Made by a program: the position numbers and the translations under genes
NCBI GenBank assembly: GCA_022706865.1
Contig: JAKJBT010000042.1
Coordinates: 1 to 14,204, forward strand
DNA: 14,204 bases
DNA from: Bacillota bacterium
GTDB taxonomy: Bacteria; Bacillota_A; Clostridia; Lutisporales; Lutisporaceae
Direction of reading: 5' to 3'
Shown: positions 1 through 7,400 of the stretch, piece after piece
Layout of the letters: each line of letters starts with the position of its first letter
Position numbering within the stretch: position 1 is the stretch's first letter
Notes under the pieces: generated by a model
Database searches by the model: none
Seen by the model: the letters and a program-made list of their open reading frames with translations, nothing else
Told to the model about the DNA's origin: nothing

Positions 1-2
1 TG

Positions 3-8
3 TATAAT
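3..8 (+). promoter_or_regulatory. Possible sigma-A type -10 box upstream of sigI
   Basis: A perfect TATAAT lies about 54 bases before the chosen sigI start. Any -35 element would lie outside the window, so the promoter cannot be confirmed. I looked for a SigI-type autoregulated promoter in the visible 61 bases and found none. Confidence 0.3.
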
Positions 9-61
9 TGTACAGAGACACTTTTGGGACGTATGCATGCGTTCTTCTGTTGAGGTGTGCC

Positions 62-787
62 ATGTTTTATAAATCCATAAATGAAAGAGTAATGGGCATA
101 AAACTTAATAGAGATGAAAGGGATGCTTTTATAGAGGAATACAAGCCCTTTATAGCTGCCGCTGTTGAAAAGGCTACGGGCAGGTATGTCTCTTACGGAT
201 ATGATGAGGAACTCAGTATAGGGCTAATGGCTTTTGATGAGGCCATAATTCATTATGACCAGGCGAAGGGGCACTTTTTAAGCTTTGCCCAGAGCATAAT
301 TCGGAAAAGGCTGATTGATTATTACAGGAAAGAAAAAAAGCATCAGGCAGTTACATATATCAGCGAATACTCCACCGATGAAGCTGATGGAGAAGAAGTT
401 TTCGAGTATGTCATCGCAGCTCCTGAAGCTCAAAATAAATACTATATGGAGGAGATAAACCAGCTTAGAAGACAGGAGCTTGTACAGCTGAAGGAGGAGC
501 TTAATAATTGGGGACTTGAATTTTCAGATGTGGCAAAAAGCTCTCCCAAGCATATGAATACAAAGAGTTCATACCTGGATATAGTAAAGTACATAATCGA
601 CAGGCCGGAGCTTGTGGCAAAAATAAAAGAAAAAAAATATCTTCCCATAGCAGATATTGAAGAAGGACTAAAATTACCCCGGAAAACTATAGAGCGCTCA
701 CGAAATTATGTAATAGCAGCGATGATAATATTAACAGGAGATTATTATTGTATAAGGGAGTTCATAGACTGGGGGTGGAAAAAGTGA
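62..787 (+). CDS. sigI: RNA polymerase sigma factor SigI
   Basis: Alternative sigma factor of the sigma-70 superfamily, SigI type, which directs core RNA polymerase to a small regulon. In Bacillus it is tied to heat and cell-wall stress; in cellulolytic clostridia, to polysaccharide-degradation genes. The product is 241 aa, normal for SigI. The N-terminal half carries a region-2-like segment (SYGYDEELSIGLMAFDEAI, then FAQSIIRKRLIDYYRK) expected to bind core polymerase and the -10 DNA. The C-terminal part (LPIADIEEGLKLPRKTIERSR onward) resembles the SigI-specific DNA-binding domain. The start chosen is ATG 62, because GAGGTG at 52-57 sits at proper spacing. A TTG at 8 would add 18 hydrophobic residues without a ribosome binding site. 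The gene ends in a GTGA overlap with rsgI, so the two are probably translationally coupled and RsgI controls SigI activity. Confidence 0.92.
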   Translation: MFYKSINERVMGIKLNRDERDAFIEEYKPFIAAAVEKATGRYVSYGYDEELSIGLMAFDEAIIHYDQAKGHFLSFAQSIIRKRLIDYYRKEKKHQAVTYISEYSTDEADGEEVFEYVIAAPEAQNKYYMEEINQLRRQELVQLKEELNNWGLEFSDVAKSSPKHMNTKSSYLDIVKYIIDRPELVAKIKEKKYLPIADIEEGLKLPRKTIERSRNYVIAAMIILTGDYYCIREFIDWGWKK

Positions 788-2280
788 AAGCTATAATCGC
801 AGAAATAGACAAGAAACATATGATAGTGATAACCGACAAGGGAGACTTCATAAAAGTTAAGAGACAAATGTCGGCTGCAATAGGAGACGAAATTGAGATC
901 AAGCAGCGCAAGATATATCCCATAAGCAAACGCCTGGCCGGATTGGCTGCCTGTTTTATGGCATGCATATTCCTGTCAACGGGAGTATATGCATATTACA
1001 CTCCGTGCAGCTATGTAAGTGTAGATATCAACCCCAGTTTGTCCTTGTCCCTGAACAGGTTTGAAAGGGTAATATCAGTGAATCCCCTGACTGAAGATGC
1101 AGTTGATTTAATTAAGGATGCAAAAAGCCTGAAGAACCAGAATATTGATACTGCACTGTCCGAGATTATAAAGACTGCTTCTGACAAGGGCTATATAGAC
1201 GAAGAGACGGAAGATGAAATCGTCGTAATTGTTTCCGCGAAGAACCCGAAGCAGGAGAAGAAGCTTGAGGAAACGGTCGCCAAAACTGCAGAAAAGGAAC
1301 TGTCCAAGGTTAATAAAACCAGCGGAGTAACGGTTGAAAAGACCAATATAGAGAATCATAAGACTGCAATATCCCAGAAGGTTTCTCCTGGCAGAAAGGT
1401 CCTTGAAGAAAACCTGAAAAAGGTAATGCCGGAAATCAGGAATGAAGAAATAAAGGACATGTCCGTAAAAGAAGTTGCAAATCTTATAAAGGAAAAAAGA
1501 AAAGAAGCGGAGAAAGCCGAAAAAGCTGCAAATGAAGCGAAAAAGGCAGCAGAGAAAGCTGAGAGGGAAGCTAAAAAGGAAGCTGAAAAAAAAGCTAAGG
1601 AAGCAGAAAAAGAAAACAGGAAAAGGAACGAAGGCTTCGATAACCGTGAAGACAGGGAAGAGGGCGGCAAGTGGAACGATAGAAACCTGAAAGAAGATAA
1701 CAGGAAAAACCGGGACGATGAGGACCGGAATGGTGATAAGAACCGGGACAAAGATAGAGACAGAGATGATAACAAGGAAAAAGACGATAAGAAGAAAGAT
1801 GATAAGATAACCATACCTTCAAATTCATCAGATAAACGCAATAATGACAATAACAAGGACAACCGCAAGGAAAATAATGAGGAACTGAATAAAGACAAGA
1901 AAAGAAACAATGGTATAGGTAATGACGATAGGGATGGCAGCGAAGACGAAAGAGAAAGCAGCAAAAGGAAAAAAGATGATAGTGAGACAAATAAGAATGA
2001 TGGCCAGATGATAGACAAAGATAAAGATAAAAGCAGCAATAAGGATGATTCCCAAAAGAAAACAAACAACAGCAACAGTAGCGATGATTATCAAAAGAAT
2101 ATAAATAACAGTAAGAACAGTAATATGAATAAAACAGGTCCCGGAAATATCAATAGCAAGAATGGAAACAGCAAGATTGACAACAACAGTAAGATTGATT
2201 GGAATAACTGGATTTACAATTTCAATTGGTTAAACAATAAAAACAACAGCGATAAAAATTCAAGCAGCAGAGGGAAATGA
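784..2280 (+). CDS. rsgI: Membrane anti-sigma factor RsgI with long low-complexity extracellular tail
   Basis: Anti-sigma-I factor of 498 aa from GTG 784. This start is chosen because GGGGGTGG lies just upstream and the GTG overlaps the sigI stop as GTGA; an in-frame ATG at 748 would overlap sigI more deeply. Residues 1-50 match the cytoplasmic RsgI N-terminal domain that binds SigI. Residues 51-72 form one membrane helix. The extracellular start contains YVSVDINPSLSLSLNRF, with Asn83-Pro84 at the position where RsgI proteins are reported to self-cleave. Residues about 85-230 look like the conserved juxtamembrane domain. Residues about 236-285 are a Lys/Glu/Ala-rich probable helix or coiled coil, and 286-470 are a disordered tail of Lys, Asp, Asn, Glu, Arg and Ser. 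A short aromatic patch (Trp473, Trp476, Tyr478, Phe480, Trp482) precedes the end. No cellulose-binding, PA14 or glycosidase domain is visible, so the signal sensed is unknown. Confidence 0.88.
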   Translation: MKAIIAEIDKKHMIVITDKGDFIKVKRQMSAAIGDEIEIKQRKIYPISKRLAGLAACFMACIFLSTGVYAYYTPCSYVSVDINPSLSLSLNRFERVISVNPLTEDAVDLIKDAKSLKNQNIDTALSEIIKTASDKGYIDEETEDEIVVIVSAKNPKQEKKLEETVAKTAEKELSKVNKTSGVTVEKTNIENHKTAISQKVSPGRKVLEENLKKVMPEIRNEEIKDMSVKEVANLIKEKRKEAEKAEKAANEAKKAAEKAEREAKKEAEKKAKEAEKENRKRNEGFDNREDREEGGKWNDRNLKEDNRKNRDDEDRNGDKNRDKDRDRDDNKEKDDKKKDDKITIPSNSSDKRNNDNNKDNRKENNEELNKDKKRNNGIGNDDRDGSEDERESSKRKKDDSETNKNDGQMIDKDKDKSSNKDDSQKKTNNSNSSDDYQKNINNSKNSNMNKTGPGNINSKNGNSKIDNNSKIDWNNWIYNFNWLNNKNNSDKNSSSRGK

Positions 2281-2297
2281 AAGAGTACTGGTGGGGT

Positions 2298-2353
2298 ACA
2301 CGGGGACGTTTCTCTTGTCTCCTTTTGGTGAGACAAGAGAAACGTCCCCATGT
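2298..2353. repeat. Palindromic GGGGACGTTT repeat, copy 1 (rsgI-lepB intergenic)
   Basis: A perfect 20-bp inverted repeat (2302-2321 with 2330-2349) surrounds an 8-base loop, CTTTTGGT. Three more base pairs (ACA/TGT) extend it after one mismatch. Arms begin GGGGACGTTT and end AAACGTCCCC. Five T residues follow at 2356-2360, so the transcript hairpin could also act as an rsgI terminator. The outer sequence and loop type match copy 2 at 3015-3121, so this is a dispersed repeat family and not a lone terminator. Similar GGGGAC-type palindromes are, from memory, common in clostridial genomes and may be REP-like; I cannot confirm that here. Confidence 0.85.
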
Positions 2354-2364
2354 CCTTTTTATAA

Positions 2365-2393
2365 TTGTTTTGGAACACAAACAATAGTATAAT
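2365..2393 (+). promoter_or_regulatory. Candidate promoter for lepB
   Basis: A perfect -10 box TATAAT lies at 2388-2393, with a weak -35 TTGTTT at 2365-2370 and a 17-base spacer, about 68 bases before lepB. It lies after the copy-1 hairpin, consistent with lepB being transcribed independently of rsgI. The -35 matches consensus only in TTG. Confidence 0.45.
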
Positions 2394-2445
2394 AAATATT
2401 TAGGAATAGACATGGTGGGTAGGAAGTTCTATAAATAACAGTAGC

Positions 2446-2453
2446 AAGGAGTG
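2446..2453 (+). promoter_or_regulatory. Ribosome binding site that fixes the TTG start of lepB
   Basis: AAGGAGTG lies seven bases before TTG 2461. The nearest in-frame ATG (2479) has no comparable site, so the TTG is taken as the start. Confidence 0.7.
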
Positions 2454-2460
2454 CATTAAT

Positions 2461-3000
2461 TTGAAGTCTGACGAAGAGATGAAAAAAGAGATATACTCAT
2501 GGATAAAAACGATTATTTTTGCAATAGTGCTTGCAGTGATTTTCAGAACGTACATATTCAGAACGGCTTATGCAATGAGCGTATCAATGGAACCTACGCT
2601 GCATGAAGGGCAGATACTCATTGTATCAAGGATAAATTATTTGGTGGGCAAGCCTGAAAGAGGAGATATCGTAGTAATAGACAGCGAACAGGATAAGCTG
2701 GAGCATCTGAATCTTATAAAGAGGGTTGTGGGTTTACCGGGTGAAACTGTTGAGATAAAGAACAACAGGGTATACATTGATGGAAAGATGCTGGAACCTG
2801 ATTTTACACAATCCCCGACACCCGACTTTGGATTTGAAAAGACAACCATCCCTGAAGGCAAGTATATGGTAATGGGTGACAACAGAGAGAACAGCAGGGA
2901 CAGCAGGTTTAAATCAGTTGGGTTCATTGAGGAAGAGTATCTTATAGGCAAGGCTGTATTCAGATTATGGCCGCTTAATGAAATAGGAAAATTGAAATAG
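2461..3000 (+). CDS. lepB: Type I signal peptidase (S26A family)
   Basis: Membrane-bound leader peptidase that removes signal peptides from secreted proteins at the outer face of the cytoplasmic membrane. It has 179 aa, a normal length for a Gram-positive SipS-like enzyme. One N-terminal membrane anchor spans roughly residues 15-28. Box B, MSVSMEPTL, contains the catalytic Ser42, and box D, LIKRVVGLPGE, contains the general-base Lys87. Box E, MGDNRENSRDSR, follows near residue 140. The TTG start is supported by AAGGAGTG seven bases upstream. The gene stands alone between two copies of a palindromic repeat and probably has its own promoter. The symbol could equally be sipS-like; the family assignment is secure, but the substrates cannot be inferred. 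Confidence 0.95.
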   Translation: MKSDEEMKKEIYSWIKTIIFAIVLAVIFRTYIFRTAYAMSVSMEPTLHEGQILIVSRINYLVGKPERGDIVVIDSEQDKLEHLNLIKRVVGLPGETVEIKNNRVYIDGKMLEPDFTQSPTPDFGFEKTTIPEGKYMVMGDNRENSRDSRFKSVGFIEEEYLIGKAVFRLWPLNEIGKLK

Positions 3001-3014
3001 ATTGTACAGCCCGG

Positions 3015-3121
3015 CAAGAGGACACGGGGACGTTGGGGACATGGGGACGTTTAATCTGTCCCACTTTCGGTGGGACAGGTTAAACGTCCCCGTGTCCCCA
3101 AAACGTCCCCATGTCCTCTTG
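3015..3121. repeat. Palindromic GGGGACGTTT repeat, copy 2 (nested, lepB-sbcD intergenic)
   Basis: A long inverted repeat with a left arm at 3015-3063 and a right arm at 3071-3121 around the loop CTTTCGG. The arms are nearly perfectly complementary; the right arm has two extra bases, and the few differences are C/T changes compatible with G-U pairing. Each arm contains the GGGGACG motif more than once, so it looks like a copy-1-type core wrapped in a second outer layer of the same motif. It lies between lepB and the sbcDC promoter and may end lepB transcription or stabilise its 3' end, although no long T tract follows. Confidence 0.85.
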
Positions 3122-3142
3122 TTATGTTAACCACATATTAAA

Positions 3143-3171
3143 TTGTATTTTGGCAAATAATTCGATAGAAT
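3143..3171 (+). promoter_or_regulatory. Candidate sigma-A promoter for sbcDC
   Basis: TTGTAT (3143-3148) and TAGAAT (3166-3171) are separated by 17 bases and lie about 40 bases before the sbcD start. Both boxes are one or two changes from consensus, and the location just after the copy-2 repeat fits a new transcription unit. Confidence 0.5.
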
Positions 3172-3196
3172 AAAGATAATGGAATAAGTCAGACAC

Positions 3197-3203
3197 AAGG
3201 GGG
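3197..3203 (+). promoter_or_regulatory. Ribosome binding site that fixes the sbcD start
   Basis: AAGGGGG ends seven bases before ATG 3211 but only one base before the in-frame ATG at 3205. The second ATG is therefore the likely start. Confidence 0.65.
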
Positions 3204-3210
3204 AATGGCC

Positions 3211-4467
3211 ATGCGCATACTTCATACCTCAGACTGGCACTTAGGCAAGACTCTCGATAATATTAACAGATTGGACGAGCAGAGGCAGTTCATAGACGAG
3301 CTTTGCGGAATCGCAGAAAGTGAATCGGTAGATCTGGTGCTTATAGCCGGGGATATTTTTGATGCATATAATCCGTCTTCCGCCGCTGAGGAATTATTTT
3401 ACGATGCGGTTGACAGACTGAACAATAAAGGCAGACGGGCTGTTGTCGTAATTGCGGGAAACCATGACAGCCCTGACCGGCTGTGCGCTGCCAGCCCTTT
3501 GGCATATAAGAACGGTATTATCCTTCTCGGATATCCGGGAAGTGATGCAGGGGTGTTTGGAAGCAGTTCCATACTGCAGTCAGGACCCGGATGGTTCGAG
3601 ATAAAGCCCGGTGCTTCCGAGCATAGCGCTGTGATAATAACCCTGCCCTATCCTTCGGAATCCAGGCTTGAGCAGCTCATATCGGTTGATTCCCGTGAAG
3701 AAACACTTCAGGAGGCTTATTCCGACAAGATATCAGAGCTGATGCATAATTTGAGCGGCAATTTCAGGAATGATACTGTGAACCTCATTGTAAGCCATTT
3801 GTATCTTAGGGACGGAAGGACTTCGGACTCCGAAAGACAGCTTGGAGGCGCTTTGGTTGTAGATCCTTGCCGGCTTCCTGATAATGCTCATTTTATTGCT
3901 TTGGGACATCTTCACAGGCCTCAGAGGATAAAAAGCGCGCCTTCACCGGCATATTACTCCGGTTCACCTCTTGCATACAGCTTTTCGGAAACGGACTACA
4001 GCAAGGTGGTATATATAGTGGATGCAGTACCCGGAAGAGAGTCTGAGATAAAGGAGGTTTACCTGAATTCCGGAAAGCCGCTGAAGCAGTGGAAAGCTAA
4101 GAACGGAATAATGGAAGCGCTGAGATGGTGTGAGGAAGGAAGGGACATGAACGCGTGGATAGACTTGGAGGTATATACCGACAGAGCTCTGACCTTAGAG
4201 GAACAAAAGCTTCTTAGGGAGCTCAACCCCGGTATTATTAACATAAGGCCGGTGGTAACCGATGAGAAGGAAAGCATGATAGACTTTGAAAGCCGGGAAG
4301 GAAAAAAGATAGAGGAGCTGTTCAGGGATTATTATAGATTTAAGACAGGAATGGAAGCAGCCGAAGACATGATGGAATCCTTCCTTGAAGTTATAAATGA
4401 TAATCAGGAGGATGACTTGGAAGAAATACAGCCGGGGGGTGAGGAAAGTGAGGCCCAGGTATCTTGA
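3211..4467 (+). CDS. sbcD: Nuclease SbcCD subunit D (Mre11-like exonuclease)
   Basis: Metallophosphoesterase nuclease subunit of the SbcCD (Mre11-Rad50) complex, which processes hairpins, palindromes and blocked DNA ends. The product is 418 aa from ATG 3211, typical for SbcD. The metal-binding motifs are in order: SDWHLG (Asp8, His10), AGDIFD (Asp48), GNHDSPDR (Asn84, His85, Asp86), SHLY (His196) and GHLHRPQ (His233, His235). The region after about residue 270 matches the SbcD C-terminal capping and SbcC-binding part; the last residues are acidic. Its stop lies 20 bases inside sbcC, so translation is probably coupled, and a candidate promoter lies just upstream. A hairpin-cutting nuclease next to large palindromic repeats is suggestive but probably coincidental. 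Confidence 0.95.
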   Translation: MRILHTSDWHLGKTLDNINRLDEQRQFIDELCGIAESESVDLVLIAGDIFDAYNPSSAAEELFYDAVDRLNNKGRRAVVVIAGNHDSPDRLCAASPLAYKNGIILLGYPGSDAGVFGSSSILQSGPGWFEIKPGASEHSAVIITLPYPSESRLEQLISVDSREETLQEAYSDKISELMHNLSGNFRNDTVNLIVSHLYLRDGRTSDSERQLGGALVVDPCRLPDNAHFIALGHLHRPQRIKSAPSPAYYSGSPLAYSFSETDYSKVVYIVDAVPGRESEIKEVYLNSGKPLKQWKAKNGIMEALRWCEEGRDMNAWIDLEVYTDRALTLEEQKLLRELNPGIINIRPVVTDEKESMIDFESREGKKIEELFRDYYRFKTGMEAAEDMMESFLEVINDNQEDDLEEIQPGGEESEAQVS

Positions 4468-7400
4468 ATTAGAGGGGCTGCAGAGCTTTAAAGAGCTTCA
4501 GTCAATAGATTTTGACCGGCTTGGGGAGACAGGCCTTTTTGGGATATTCGGTCCTACAGGCAGCGGCAAGTCAACCATACTGGATGCTATAACCTTGGCT
4601 TTGTATGGAAATGTCCAGAGAGCAAACAGGGGCACCCAGGGTATAATAAACATGTCTTCATCCAATGTGCGGGTTTCATTTACCTTTGATCTGGTGAAAG
4701 AAAAGAAGAGAAAGTCATACAAGGTGGAAAGGGAGTACAGGCGGAAGAAGGATTCTGAGAACTCCATAGAATCGAGAACAGCCAGGTTGATTGAGATGGA
4801 TCCCTCAGGGGATGTGGTTATTGCCGACAAGCTGGGAGAAGTCAATGAGGCTGTCATTGAACTCATAGGGCTGCAGTTTGACGATTTTACACGTTCCGTA
4901 GTTCTTCCTCAGAATAAATTTCAGGAATTCCTTTTATCCGCCAAGGGTGACAAGACAAAAATGCTGGAGCGCATATTCTACCTTGAAGAGTACGGGCGGG
5001 AGCTTACGGAAAAGGTCAACAGAAGGCTGGGAAAAATCCGTAACAAGCTTTCGGGAGTTGAGAGAGCACTATCCGTATTGGGGGATATTTCAGATGATTC
5101 ATTAAAGGAATCGGAAGCCGGTTTAATTGCGGCGGAAAAACATAAGAAAAGTATGACTGAAGCCTTGAGAGCGGCAGAAGATGAATATTACGGTGCGAAA
5201 GAGGTCTGGGAGCTTTCTGCGGAATATCGTGAAACAGAGGAAAAATATCAGGAGCTGCTTGCAGGAAGAGCTGAAATAGACTTAATGAGGATTGGCTGCA
5301 AGGGAGCAGAAGCGGCACGGAGCCTTATGGACAGGATAAATGATATTAAGAAGACCGGCGGGGAATTGGAGAATGTGACAAAAGAGCTGGAGAGACTAAA
5401 CACAAGCCTTTGTGAATTGGAGGGACAGCTGAATAAAGGGCAGGCAGAGCTTGAAGCCGCAACTAAGGCAAGACAGGAGAAGATACCCGTTCTAATAGAG
5501 CATAGGACTAAGCTTGAAGAGGTTCTTAAGACAAAAAGTGAACTGGAAAAAATCGAGGAAGTTCTTAGGAAGCTCAGGAATGAGCATGTGATTCTGAAGA
5601 AAAAAGTTGATGATCGGAATGATGCCATTGCTAAACAAAAGTCCGGGCTTGAAGGGCTCCTAAAGGAAGCAGCCGGAAAGAAAGCCCGCACTGAAGCCCT
5701 TAAGGTTGAAGCAGGCTACAGGGATAAAATTCAGTATGGAGCAGCCCTTGAAGAGGATTTGGAGCGACTGCAGAAGGAAAAGGAGAAGCAGAAAGCCAAA
5801 TATGAAGAAATGGCAGACATAATAAACAGGCAGGAGCAGGAGATTGAATCCTTTAAAGAAGCAGGCCTGAAACTTCTCAAAGAGAAAGAAGCAATTCAAA
5901 GCTCCTATGAACAGCACAAGAAAAGCAAGAAGTGGGACAGGAATGATATACACAAAGAAGAGACAAAATACTATAATATCAGGTCGACTGTTGATGCACT
6001 TAAGCTTAAGCACAAGGATATGGAACAATTGAAGCAGAAAGAGCTTGAGAACAGCAAACAATTTGAAGCCCTGGATGCTCAGCTTGAGGAACTTTCAGAT
6101 ATTGAAAACCTTAGGCTGCTCCTTGAGGAAAAGAAAAAGGAGCAGGAAGGCCACGCAGCCTTCCTGCTGGCTCAGAACCTGAAGGAAAATGAGCCCTGCC
6201 CCGTATGCGGAGCTGTAACCCATCCCAATCCTGCCGCCCATCCTGAATGCGGCCACGGAACAGAAGCTGAAGCAGCAAAGGAGCTTCAAAATAAAATCAA
6301 CAGGCTTGAGACGGAATTAAGAGCTCTGGAAAACAAGTACATCAAGCTTGAGGAGCAGCGTAATAATCTGAAGAAGCAGAAGGAAGAGCTATTGTCAGAT
6401 ATCATGAACAAGCAGGAAGAGCAGGCTGACCTTATAGACAGGCTGCCTGAGGATTATAAAGGATTGTCCATCCCGGAAATAGAGAGGGCTTTGGTTAAAA
6501 TCGGGGAAGAGAAACAGGAAAAGCTGAAAGACATTGAGTTATGGGAGAAAAAGCTGACAGAGCTTGAAGAAAGCCAGAAGAAGGCAGCGGAAGAATATAA
6601 CCGGTACCAGGTGGAAAGCAGCAGCATGGCGTCCCGGCTTGAAGCAAACAGGAAGCACCTTAAGGAACTGGAGAAGGCTTATGCTGAGGCAAAAGAAGCA
6701 TGGGAAGAAAAAGAAAGCGCCTATGCTGCCGCTGTGAAAGCCATGGGGATTGACAGCATGAGGGATGAGCTTCGGAGGATACAGGAGAAAGACAAAGAAG
6801 CAGAAGATGCATATAAGGAACTGCAAATAATTGAGAATAGTATTTCAGAGCTTAGAAAGGAAATTGATAAGGCGGAAGAAGCAAGGAAGCTTGATATGGA
6901 GAAGCTTTCCGAAAACACTGCTGAGGGAAGGGGCTTCAAATATCAGAAGGAAGAGAAGGAAAAAGAGATTTATGACTTTATAGGAGATAAGGATATAAAG
7001 GATGAAATATTAATGACGGAGGATGAGATTTCTTTTTTAACAAAAGGGGAACAAAAAGCGCAGGAAAACGTCAATACATTGAGAGAAAGATACGAAAAAG
7101 AAATCAAGGATAAGAAGGTCCTTGAGAAGCAAAGTGAGATATACCGGAATAAGCTGGCTGACGATGGCAGGAAACTGGATAAGGAGCTTATCGATAAAGG
7201 TTTTTCTTCTTTGGAGGAAGTGGAGGAAGCCTTTATGACAAAGGAGGAGCTGGAGGATAAGGTAAAAATAATTAAAGAGTATGAAAAGGCCGAGAGCAGT
7301 ATAGCAGCACATAAGGCACTGATAGAAAAGAAGCTTTCCGGGCGGAGCATAACAGAAGAGGTGTGGCAGGAAATTAACCGCAGATATGAGGAGCTTAAGC

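Noticed and set aside
8..61. N-terminal extension of SigI from TTG at 8
   Set aside because: There is no ribosome binding site. The extension overlaps the TATAAT box and does not resemble SigI N-termini; ATG 62 has a good site.
1..61. SigI-dependent autoregulatory promoter
   Set aside because: A CGTA occurs at 30-33, but no C-run/A-run -35 element is present at the right distance.
1356..2075. Long antisense reading frame (239 codons, Leu/Ser-rich) opposite rsgI
   Set aside because: It is the complement of the purine-rich low-complexity tail. It encodes only Leu/Ser/Phe runs and has no ribosome binding site or domain.
2298..3121. CRISPR-like array from the recurring GGGGACG units
   Set aside because: The units are palindrome arms at two sites separated by a gene, with no regular repeat-spacer spacing and no cas genes.
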